Assembly: GCA_964648365.1 (NCBI GenBank)
Contig: CAZYLK010000140.1
Location: forward strand, 1-16,567
Source of the DNA: SURF-32 sp964648365
Lineage (GTDB): Bacteria > Planctomycetota > Phycisphaerae > UBA1845
Direction: 5' to 3'
DNA: 16,567 bases
Below the pieces are notes generated by a model. It saw nothing but the letters and a program-made list of their open reading frames with translations, ran no database searches and had not been told where the DNA came from. Positions 1-6,867 of this stretch are shown piece after piece. Each line of letters begins with the position of its first letter. Position 1 is the first letter of the stretch. The position numbers and the translations under genes were made by a program.

Positions 1-166
1 AAAATAAAGGCGATTCGTGAAGAAAAGACAGCCGCATAGTGAACGGCGTTGGATGGCATCCGCCGCCGGGCGAACAGAAGGCGGGCCGCGGCCATCTTGG
101 CCGGCAGTCTGGACTATCAGTCCATCGGACCACAGAATGCATCCGATTGGCAGCGGTGTACTCTGT

Positions 167-173
167 GGAAGGG
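167..173 (+). promoter_or_regulatory. Ribosome binding site fixing a TTG start
   Basis: GGAAGGG lies seven bases before the TTG at 181. No comparable motif precedes the upstream in-frame start near position 49. The protein read from 181 begins like YbaL (HDVSLLTTLAAG), whereas the 44 residues upstream are Arg-rich and lack family character. This site therefore decides the start of the antiporter gene. Confidence 0.7.
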
Positions 174-180
174 TAAAGCT

Positions 181-1953
181 TTGCATGACGTTTCGTTACT
201 GACGACGCTCGCCGCGGGTTTCACGGCCGCGTGGGCACTCGGGTTGCTTACCCAGCGGATGGGCCTATCGCCCATCGTGGGCTACCTGCTGGCAGGTATC
301 GTCGTCGGCCCATACACGCCTGGCTTCGTCGCGGACAGCAAGCTGACGCCGCAACTGGCGGAACTGGGCGTGATCCTGCTGATGTTCGGCGTCGGCATGC
401 ACTTTAACCTCTCCGATCTGTTGAACGTGCGGAGGATCGCGGTTCCGGGCGCCATTGCCCAGAGCGCGATGGCGACGGTCGCGGGGGCGGCCGTCTTCAT
501 GGCGGCCGGGTGGACGCTTTCCGCGGGCTTGGTCTTCGGCATGGCGACGGCCGTGGCCAGCACCGTTGTCCTGGTGCGCGTCCTGACGGACAACGACGCG
601 CTCAACACCGGCGCGGGACATGCGGCCGTCGGATGGCTGATCGTGGAGGACATCTTCACGGTGATCATCCTCGTGTTGATCCCGGCCCTGGCCGGCGCTG
701 CCATTCCGGAAGCAGCAACGGATGCCGACCCCGGTCTTCACTGGCTGGTGGCCGTGCCGCTGGCGATCCTCAAGCTGGGCGCGGTGGCCGGTTTCATCTA
801 CGTCGCCGGGTCAAGGGTCGTGCCCTGGATTCTGGTCAAGGTCACGCGGTTGCGCTCCCGGGAGCTGTTCACACTCACGGTTCTTGTTCTTTCGATCGCC
901 GTGGCGACCGGTGCGGCCGTGCTTTTCGGCGCATCGGTTGCCCTGGGGGCCTTCCTGGCCGGAATGGTGGTGGCACAATCGGTAGTCAGTCAACAGGCCG
1001 CGATCGACGCCCTGCCCATGCGCGACGCGTTCGCCGTATTGTTCTTCGTGGCAGTCGGCATGTTGTTCGATCCCCGCTTCCTGCTGCAGAATCCCTGGCT
1101 TGTCGCCGCAGGAGTGAGCATCGTCCTAGTGGTCAAGCCCGTGGTGGCGATCGCCATCGTCTGGCTGCTCGGCTACCCCGTGCGTACCGCGTTGACGATC
1201 GCGATTGGGCTGGCGCAGATTGGCGAGTTCTCGTTCATCGTCGGCGAGCTCGCGTTGAGGCTCGGCGTACTCCCCGAGGCGGGGCTGCACGTCATCATCG
1301 CGGTGGCCCTGGTTTCGATCACGATCAATCCACTGCTCTTTCGCGCCATTGACCCGCTGGAGGGGCGCCTACGAAAACGGCCGGCGCTGTGGCGGGCGCT
1401 CGCAAGGCGAGCGGAGGCTCGTCGGCACGAAGTCAATTCGGCGACGGCGCAACAGGTCAGCACGAGCAGCGGACCGCTGGCAGTCGTCGTAGGCTATGGC
1501 CCCGTCGGGCAGCAGGTCGACCGCCTCCTGCGCGACGCTGGCATCGAGACCGTCGTAATAGATATCAACATCGATACAGTTACCCAAATCGCGGCTGAAG
1601 GCCGCATGTCGGTGTACGGCGACGCGACCCGGCCGGAACTGCTTCGCGAAGCCGGTGCTGCCCGAGCATCGCACCTCATCTGGACGACGCCTCATCTGGC
1701 AAATCATCACGCCCTTGTCGGCGCGGTCAGGGAACTGAATCCGTCCATTCGACTGCTGATTCGTACGCGCTATATGCGCGAGGCGCGTGAGGTACATGGT
1801 GCCGGTGCCGATATCACGGTGGTCGATGAAATCGAATCGGCCGTGGCCTTGACGCACTTGGTGCTCGCGGAAACGCAAGCGGACTCGGCGCGCATTCACA
1901 AAGCGATCGACGAGCTGCGCCAACACCTATCAACGGCTCGTTGCGATCACTGA
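181..1953 (+). CDS. ybaL: YbaL/KefB-type monovalent cation:proton antiporter with RCK domain
   Basis: This 590-residue inner-membrane protein belongs to the CPA2 family, which exchanges K+ or Na+ for protons. Roughly residues 1-390 form the Na+/H+ exchanger domain with about 12 hydrophobic segments. Family blocks are visible: SPIVGYLLAGIVVGPYTPGF, LGVILLMFGVGMHF, a VED motif with Asp near residue 157, and RDAFAVLFFVAVGMLFDP. A cytosolic RCK/TrkA-N Rossmann domain occupies about residues 431-550 and starts with the nucleotide-binding loop GYGPVG at 438-443, so gating by NAD(H) or a similar ligand is expected from the family. Length is close to E. coli YbaL (about 560 residues), and the sequence follows YbaL closely as I recall it. 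The TTG start at 181 is supported by the GGAAGGG site and by the family N-terminus; an in-frame extension back to 49 is possible but unlikely. The downstream glycosyltransferase has its own promoter-like sequence, so an operon is not evident. Ion specificity cannot be read from the sequence. Confidence 0.93.
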   Translation: MHDVSLLTTLAAGFTAAWALGLLTQRMGLSPIVGYLLAGIVVGPYTPGFVADSKLTPQLAELGVILLMFGVGMHFNLSDLLNVRRIAVPGAIAQSAMATVAGAAVFMAAGWTLSAGLVFGMATAVASTVVLVRVLTDNDALNTGAGHAAVGWLIVEDIFTVIILVLIPALAGAAIPEAATDADPGLHWLVAVPLAILKLGAVAGFIYVAGSRVVPWILVKVTRLRSRELFTLTVLVLSIAVATGAAVLFGASVALGAFLAGMVVAQSVVSQQAAIDALPMRDAFAVLFFVAVGMLFDPRFLLQNPWLVAAGVSIVLVVKPVVAIAIVWLLGYPVRTALTIAIGLAQIGEFSFIVGELALRLGVLPEAGLHVIIAVALVSITINPLLFRAIDPLEGRLRKRPALWRALARRAEARRHEVNSATAQQVSTSSGPLAVVVGYGPVGQQVDRLLRDAGIETVVIDINIDTVTQIAAEGRMSVYGDATRPELLREAGAARASHLIWTTPHLANHHALVGAVRELNPSIRLLIRTRYMREAREVHGAGADITVVDEIESAVALTHLVLAETQADSARIHKAIDELRQHLSTARCDH

Positions 1954-2019
1954 CGCCTGGCCCGAACGACCGCCATATGACGCTGCTCTAAGCTAGGCGC
2001 ATCACGTTCAGGCGCGGGG

Positions 2020-2047
2020 TTGACTTTGCCGGCTGGTAGCCTAGTAT
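2020..2047 (+). promoter_or_regulatory. Sigma70-like promoter for the first GT-C glycosyltransferase
   Basis: TTGACT (2020-2025, five of six consensus bases) is followed after 16 bases by TAGTAT (2042-2047, four of six). Transcription would begin near 2054 and give a leader of about 110 bases before the ATG at 2164. This also argues against a TTG start at 2020, because that TTG would be part of the -35 box. Promoter consensus in this phylum is poorly defined, so the call stays tentative. Confidence 0.45.
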
Positions 2048-2117
2048 CAGAGTGGAACCTCGCAGGACAGGTTCTCAAGTGGCGTCAAGAAAGGGGCTTC
2101 GGGGCGTCCGTTGATCC

Positions 2118-2133
2118 CGGTGCAGCTGCACCG
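2118..2133. repeat. Perfect 16-bp palindrome in the 5' leader
   Basis: CGGTGCAGCTGCACCG reads identically on both strands. It lies between the putative promoter (2020-2047) and the GGAGG ribosome site at 2154-2158. It could be a binding site for a dimeric regulator or a short leader hairpin. A palindrome of this length is somewhat unlikely at a given place but not rare in a GC-rich window, so function is inferred from position only. Confidence 0.4.
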
Positions 2134-2153
2134 ATGATACTCCCATCGATCCC

Positions 2154-2158
2154 GGAGG
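2154..2158 (+). promoter_or_regulatory. Ribosome binding site deciding the 2164 start
   Basis: GGAGG lies five bases before ATG 2164. The open frame continues upstream to 2020, but the 48 extra residues are not hydrophobic or conserved in the paralog, and the paralog at 12880 begins at an equivalent place with its own GGAG. Confidence 0.75.
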
Positions 2159-2163
2159 CCACG

Positions 2164-3732
2164 ATGTCAAACCCAGTCAAGGAAGCGGCACCCCGTCCCT
2201 GGAGGCGTGGCCTCGTTGCGATTGCGGCGGTACTTGTCTTTGTCGGCGTGTACGCATCGTTGCGCGCCTGGCCTGTGGTCCAGAACATGCGAACCGCGGA
2301 CGAGCGTGTCGCGGCGCAGACGCTGATTGACGGCCACGGCCTTCAAACCAGCCGAGGCAAACCCTATGCCAAATGCCCGCCCATCTATCCGCTGTTGCTG
2401 GCTGCGCTGCATGTCGCGGGCATCGAGTGGTGGGCAAGCGTATGCATCATCAATGCAGCGTCCTTTGCCGCAGGGGCCTTCGCGGTATACTACCTCGGCG
2501 GATTGCTGAGTTTTGAGCGCCGCTGGCCTCTGATCGCGGCCTACCTGTGCTGCGGGCCGATGTGGTACCTCGTGCGTGAAGCCCGACCGGACATCATTTT
2601 CGCCGTCTGCGTTCCGGCAATAGTGGCCGCGTGCGTCGCCTACTGGCGGTCGGGCTCGCTAGCGAGCCTGCTGGCGCTTTCGGCGATCTGCTGCATCGCA
2701 GCGCTCTCGCGGTATATGGCCCTGTTCACGTCGCTTCCGCTGGCCGCCGCCACGGTCGCCTTTGTGCCCGGTCAGGGCTTGGGGGTGCGCGTGCGGCGCC
2801 TGCTCGTCTTCGGACTTGTGGGCTGTGTACCGATAGGCGTCTGGCTGGTGCGCACCAAGACACAGACGGGCTATTGGAGCGGAATGAACCGTGGGCACGT
2901 CAGAAGTCCATCCGATCCTGAACTGACCACACTAGATGCGAACGTCAGAATCCTGAGCAGGACGCTGATGGTGGACGCCGTTGCGCCCCTCGAGTTCGCC
3001 CAACTGAACTCGGTCGTGCGTGATAACCCCTTTGAGCATCGGACTGGAACTTACGTCGTGCTGGCAGCGTTCGGTGGCCTCACGTTCGTAGCGACATTTA
3101 CCAGAGCGGGGTCGATCATCGCCGAGGCACGATCAGCTTTCCGGCGGAACTCGACGACAGTGATCGCCCTCGTCGCAATTGTCGTCCACTTCGTTTGGTA
3201 TCAGGCGGTGACGCTGCTACTCTGGACGCTGGGTAACAATGATCCTATCAATACCCGGTTCCTGGCACCGGCCTTCTTCCTTGCCGTGCTGGCGGCGAGC
3301 TTCCCGGTTGCGGTGTATTGGCGGGCGTGCCGCCTGCCGGGCCGGACTTCCATCGCAGTGCTTGTGCTGTTCTTCTGCGGAGCCCAATCTGCCAAGACGG
3401 TTGCATCATGGAATGCGATAGACGCCGACGACGCCAGTCCCTGGGTCGAAGATCTGAGTCGATTTACGGAGGCGATGTCTACGTCGGAACTTGAAGATCG
3501 CGTAATGGAACGAATGCGTGCGCGGGGGCGCGATACCATTCCGGAGCGAGTTCGCGATCGCCTCAGGGCCAAGGGCAAGGAAATTGACCGATCGCAGGAG
3601 AAGCTGGACCGCGCACGCAAACTTCGCGAAGTCATGGAAGGTCACCGCACGTCCGCACCGGCCGAGAGTACCTCTGGTGACGTTGCACAGCCCGACAGAC
3701 GCAAGCGGAACAAAGTGGGGGACGGCGAGTAA
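2164..3732 (+). CDS. GT-C (GT39/ArnT-like) membrane glycosyltransferase, short paralog
   Basis: This 522-residue multipass membrane protein probably transfers a sugar from a polyprenyl-phosphate donor on the outer face of the inner membrane; acceptor and sugar are unknown. After a first membrane segment (about 16-35) the first external loop carries the acidic pair D46-E47 in MRTADERVA, followed by G-rich sequence and CPPIYPLLLAALH (71-83), the typical N-terminal layout of GT-C enzymes. About eight to ten more hydrophobic segments follow, with the conserved block NNDPINTRFLAPAFFL at 358-373 near the last ones. The tail from about 425 is charged, probably helical and soluble. The sequence matches the protein at 12880-15084 without net gap from W36 to about residue 490, but it lacks that protein's long linker and C-terminal domain. 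Its codons include more AGA, CTA and ATA than the genes to the right, which suggests a different history or relaxed selection. It ends convergently with the TPR gene, about 160 bases away. Confidence 0.8.
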   Translation: MSNPVKEAAPRPWRRGLVAIAAVLVFVGVYASLRAWPVVQNMRTADERVAAQTLIDGHGLQTSRGKPYAKCPPIYPLLLAALHVAGIEWWASVCIINAASFAAGAFAVYYLGGLLSFERRWPLIAAYLCCGPMWYLVREARPDIIFAVCVPAIVAACVAYWRSGSLASLLALSAICCIAALSRYMALFTSLPLAAATVAFVPGQGLGVRVRRLLVFGLVGCVPIGVWLVRTKTQTGYWSGMNRGHVRSPSDPELTTLDANVRILSRTLMVDAVAPLEFAQLNSVVRDNPFEHRTGTYVVLAAFGGLTFVATFTRAGSIIAEARSAFRRNSTTVIALVAIVVHFVWYQAVTLLLWTLGNNDPINTRFLAPAFFLAVLAASFPVAVYWRACRLPGRTSIAVLVLFFCGAQSAKTVASWNAIDADDASPWVEDLSRFTEAMSTSELEDRVMERMRARGRDTIPERVRDRLRAKGKEIDRSQEKLDRARKLREVMEGHRTSAPAESTSGDVAQPDRRKRNKVGDGE

Positions 3733-3894
3733 TCGGGCAGGCTGTCACCGTACCTGTCGAGCGCGCGGGCAGGTGTGCGCTACTCACGCACGCGGCTCCG
3801 GCCCAACCCGGGACGATAGGGGCGTGGCACAGTGGCTGCCGTCCCGCTGCCCGGACAAGCTGGCGGCGACCGAACAATGACGTTTGACGCAGCG

Positions 3895-5757
3895 CTACTT
3901 CCCCATCCGCCGGGCGTCGATGCTCACCTTGAGTTCCGTCAGCCGCGCCTTCATCGGTTCGTCCTGCTGGAGGGCGGCCTCGTCCAGGGCATTGTTGACC
4001 GCACGTGCGGCGGCTTCGTAGTCCTCGGTGGCGGCGTAGGCAATGGCAAGCGTCTCGAGGTACTCAGGATCCTTGCCGCCGGTGACTTCGTCCACCCGCA
4101 GCATGATGCGGACCGCCTCGACGGGGTCGCGGATCGACGATACGTCGCTGGTCGCAAGAAGGAGGGCCAGCTTGTTGGCGATGCCGGGATCGTCCGGCGC
4201 CCGCTGCGCGGCCTGACGCAGCACAACGTGCATCTCGTCATACCGACCCATCACGTTCAGCACGTCGGCCAGGGTTGCCGCGGCGAACATGTTGAGGGGG
4301 TTGAGTTCGAGGCATTTGCTCAGTTCCTTGATGGCCCCGAGATACAGTTCCTGCGCCGCGGCCGGCCCTTGCGCCTCGGCGCGGCGCTTCGCCTCCTGGG
4401 CAAGCCATTCGCCGAAGTAATACCGCACGCGCCAGTCGTGCGGGACGTATCGGGCGAGCGACTGCATCAGCGTCAGGGCTGCGTTGGTGTCGCCGGACGC
4501 ATGAACGGTGATGGCGAAGTTGAGCTTGGGTTGCGTGAAATCGGGGTCGGCCTCGGCCGCGGCGCGAAACTGCTCGCTTGCTTCTTTCAGGATCGCGCCG
4601 CGTTCGGCCGCGTCCGCCGCGGACAGCTTGGACAAGGTGATGGTTCCGAGCGCATCGAGCGCGACGGCGTCCCGGGGATCCTCCGCGATCATCGCGCGCA
4701 CCTTGCTTTCGGCCTCAGCCGTGATGCCCTGCTTCAGGAGGCGCAGGGCGTGTTCCACCTTGGCCGAAGCCAACGACGTCATCCGGTGAAAGTCGGCCAT
4801 GTACGGATCGACGTAGCCGCTCGTGGAGACCTCCGGCCGCGGCAACTGTCGAAGCGCGTCGGCCTCGGTCGTCTTGCCCAGCTTGTCGTAGGCCGTGATC
4901 AGGCCGTCCCGGGCCTCCAGATAGTCCGGCGCGTCGGTCAGGGCGGCGGTGTAGTGCTCGACCGCCTCGGCGGCGTTGCCGGCGGCCAGCTCGATCTCTC
5001 CCAGGGCGCAATGGGCGACGCGCGCGGCTGCGCCGGCCTTCGCGGCGGCGGCGCTCTGGTCCCGCTCGATGACGCGTGTGTACGCACGCCGCATCTGGGC
5101 CGTCGTGGGCCGCGTCGACTCATCCGCGACGTCGGTGTTGTAGACAACATGGAAGAGCTGCGCCTGCCTCAGCAAGGCGTGGATGTCCTCCGGCTGGCGG
5201 TTCAGCGCCAGCGTCATGGTCGCCACCGGCAGATGAGGATTTTCGCGGGACTCGAGGTCGGATTGATAGTAGCGACAAAGAAAGGCCTGAAAGTCGGCAT
5301 CGACTCGGTCGCAGCGCTCGACCGCGGCCGCGTACCACTGCAAGGCAGCCTCATTGAAGCCGTGGGCGTGGTACAGCATGGCCACCTTGCCGATCCGCAT
5401 CGGGTCGGCGGGCCGTTCTTCCGCCGCCCGGACATCCGCCCTGATCTGCTCCTGCACGACGTCCGGAAGTCCGTCGGCGGCGGCACGGGAGAGGGAATCC
5501 AGAGGCGTCAGGCGGGACGCGGGCGATCCGGTTCCTGGACCGGCCGGCTGTTTGCGTTTGCATGCCCCCGCACCGAGCAGGAGCAGTGCGATGACCGCCA
5601 GCGCGCAGGTGCGGCGGCCGCCCCGGGAGGGCGCCGCCGTCAGCGTAGCCCGGGGCGCGCCGCCTCCCCGCGTCGAAGGGGCGGTTGCGCAAGGTCTCGC
5701 TCCACTGTAGATCTTCACCGGGGCCATCTCCCTGGGCGCCGTCGCCGTCGTTGCCAT
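3895..5757 (-). CDS. TPR-repeat lipoprotein, probably periplasmic
   Basis: From ATG 5757 the protein has 620 residues. A hydrophobic stretch CALAVIALLLLGAGAC (51-66) after RGGRR looks like a signal peptide ending in a lipobox-like AGAC, followed by KRKQ and a low-complexity linker; membrane anchoring is inferred. The rest is alpha-helical with TPR character: clear units near 120-153, 245-277, 364-403, 477-518, 525-556 and 562-594. A segment DPYMADFHRMTSLASAKVEH (317-336) separates two TPR blocks. The protein has no visible catalytic motif and is probably a scaffold or assembly factor. The start is uncertain: ATG 5757 has no ribosome site, ATG 5727 has GGGAG directly against it, and GTG 5718 has the same GGGAG at nine bases. 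All three leave an unusually long stretch before the hydrophobic core. The open frame runs back to 6891, but that part is the antisense of the propeller gene. TPR lipoproteins often accompany sulfatase-like genes in this kind of genome. Confidence 0.85.
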   Translation of the reverse strand: MATTATAPREMAPVKIYSGARPCATAPSTRGGGAPRATLTAAPSRGGRRTCALAVIALLLLGAGACKRKQPAGPGTGSPASRLTPLDSLSRAAADGLPDVVQEQIRADVRAAEERPADPMRIGKVAMLYHAHGFNEAALQWYAAAVERCDRVDADFQAFLCRYYQSDLESRENPHLPVATMTLALNRQPEDIHALLRQAQLFHVVYNTDVADESTRPTTAQMRRAYTRVIERDQSAAAAKAGAAARVAHCALGEIELAAGNAAEAVEHYTAALTDAPDYLEARDGLITAYDKLGKTTEADALRQLPRPEVSTSGYVDPYMADFHRMTSLASAKVEHALRLLKQGITAEAESKVRAMIAEDPRDAVALDALGTITLSKLSAADAAERGAILKEASEQFRAAAEADPDFTQPKLNFAITVHASGDTNAALTLMQSLARYVPHDWRVRYYFGEWLAQEAKRRAEAQGPAAAQELYLGAIKELSKCLELNPLNMFAAATLADVLNVMGRYDEMHVVLRQAAQRAPDDPGIANKLALLLATSDVSSIRDPVEAVRIMLRVDEVTGGKDPEYLETLAIAYAATEDYEAAARAVNNALDEAALQQDEPMKARLTELKVSIDARRMGK

Positions 5758-5815
5758 CGACCGGCGTTGCGGGCCGCGTTCGGACGTTAGCCGCCGCGTC
5801 GGTGGATGTCCAACG

Positions 5816-5836
5816 ACAACCGAGCTGAGCGGTTGT
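5816..5836. repeat. Inverted repeat between divergent genes, overlapping a -35 box
   Basis: ACAACCG (5816-5822) and CGGTTGT (5830-5836) are perfect inverted arms around the seven-base spacer AGCTGAG, with weaker flanking symmetry TCCA/TGGA. The right arm covers part of the TTGTGA -35 box at 5833-5838. The position between two divergent genes suggests an operator for a dimeric regulator; no regulator gene is present in the window. Confidence 0.45.
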
Positions 5837-5862
5837 GATGGACGGGCCGGATGCGGTATAAT
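5833..5862 (+). promoter_or_regulatory. Sigma70-like promoter of the propeller gene at 5938
   Basis: TTGTGA (5833-5838, four of six) and a perfect TATAAT (5857-5862) are separated by 18 bases. Transcription would start near 5869 and leave a leader of about 70 bases with AGGGGG (5923-5928) nine bases before ATG 5938. This is the best promoter seen in the window. Confidence 0.6.
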
Positions 5863-5937
5863 CTCGGCCCTGGGGATCTCGGCGGACCCGTGTGCGTCCG
5901 CTGAGTCGATTGTGCATGCATTAGGGGGATACCGACC

Positions 5938-6867
5938 ATGATGAATTCGAGAGTTCCCGCGGCTGTCGTTGCGTCTTGCCTGCTCGCGGCGGCGTCCATG
6001 CCGGTTTCGGCAGACACCTTCTACGCAACTTCGTCCTTCAACAACGTGAGGCTGCTCACCCTGGATCCCGACACCGGCCAGGTGCTTACCTCGCTCGACG
6101 TCAGTGGCGAGGAAGCGCTGTTCGGCGGGTTGACCGTCGCCGACGACGGGTTGTACTCGATCGACGGGTACAATGACGGGCAGTCTGACCGTACGTTCCG
6201 GATCAATCCCGAGACCGGCGAGGGCACGGTCGTGGGCGACACCGGCGAGAACTGGAATTTCCGTAGCGTGGAGACGCACCCCATTACCGGAACGCTCTAC
6301 GCGACGCGCGACAACGTGCTCTACACGATCGACCGCGACAGCGGCGCCGCCACGCGGGTGGCCAACATCGTCGGCTCCGCGCTCGATCAGACCACGGCCA
6401 TTGCCATTCGCGCCGACGGTACGGCGTTCATCGTCGACATCGGCGACACCGGCCTGTACAGCCTCGACCTGCAGACGGGGGCGGCAACGCACCTGGGCAA
6501 CCTTCGTCCCGGGACGCGCGAGTGGTTCCAGGATCTGGCGTTCGACGGCTTCGACCGCCTGTGGGGCATTCTGAACGGGGGCGGGCTGTACCTCATCGAC
6601 GTCGAAAACGTCAGCAACGAATTCAAGTTCTCCACGCCCTTCTATCGCGGCATCGCCTTCGGCGAGTTGGCGTCGCGATGCAGCTACACCCTCAAGAAGG
6701 TGAAGGCCAAGCGCTGCGATTCCTGCCCGGCCAAGGGTGACGAGTTTGCAACCGAGGAAGTCTGCCAGAGCGTGGGCGATTGCCGCAAGACGGTGAAGAC
6801 CACGATTCCGTGCCCCGAGGGCAATGGCACCTGTAAGGTCAAGGCGAAGAAGCGCCAGTGCGGCTGA
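5938..6867 (+). CDS. Secreted beta-propeller protein with eight-cysteine Lys-rich tail
   Basis: The 309-residue product begins with a Sec signal peptide (about 1-25, ending MPVSA-DT), so it is exported. Residues 26-245 contain repeating beta-propeller-like units of about 40-50 residues with the pattern tldpdTG, e.g. LDPDTGQ (42-48), INPETGE (89-95), IDRDSGA (131-137) and LDLQTGA (176-182), each followed by a strand and an LYxI/LYSL strand. This resembles the NHL/YVTN/SMP-30 kind of propeller. Residues 246-309 differ: Lys-rich and with eight cysteines (248, 260, 263, 276, 282, 292, 299, 308), enough for four disulfides. No family name comes to mind for this tail. No catalytic residues can be named, so binding or a structural surface role is a guess. 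ATG 5941 directly after 5938 is an alternative start. The last 29 bases overlap the convergent AsmA-like gene. The second propeller gene (8454-9449) has the same propeller but a different tail. Confidence 0.8.
   Translation: MMNSRVPAAVVASCLLAAASMPVSADTFYATSSFNNVRLLTLDPDTGQVLTSLDVSGEEALFGGLTVADDGLYSIDGYNDGQSDRTFRINPETGEGTVVGDTGENWNFRSVETHPITGTLYATRDNVLYTIDRDSGAATRVANIVGSALDQTTAIAIRADGTAFIVDIGDTGLYSLDLQTGAATHLGNLRPGTREWFQDLAFDGFDRLWGILNGGGLYLIDVENVSNEFKFSTPFYRGIAFGELASRCSYTLKKVKAKRCDSCPAKGDEFATEEVCQSVGDCRKTVKTTIPCPEGNGTCKVKAKKRQCG

Noticed and set aside
49..180. N-terminal extension of the antiporter, and a separate short frame at 17-202
   Set aside because: The extension is Arg-rich, unlike the family, and lacks a ribosome site, whereas TTG 181 has a good one and the family N-terminus. 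The short frame shows no motif.
3733..3894. Possible bidirectional terminator between the convergent GT-C and TPR genes
   Set aside because: Only short imperfect stems such as GTGCG/CGCAC are present and no T-run follows; nothing firm enough to list.
3832..5790. Long plus-strand open frame across the TPR gene
   Set aside because: It mirrors the minus-strand TPR gene; its composition is typical of an antisense frame in GC-rich DNA and it shows no domain.
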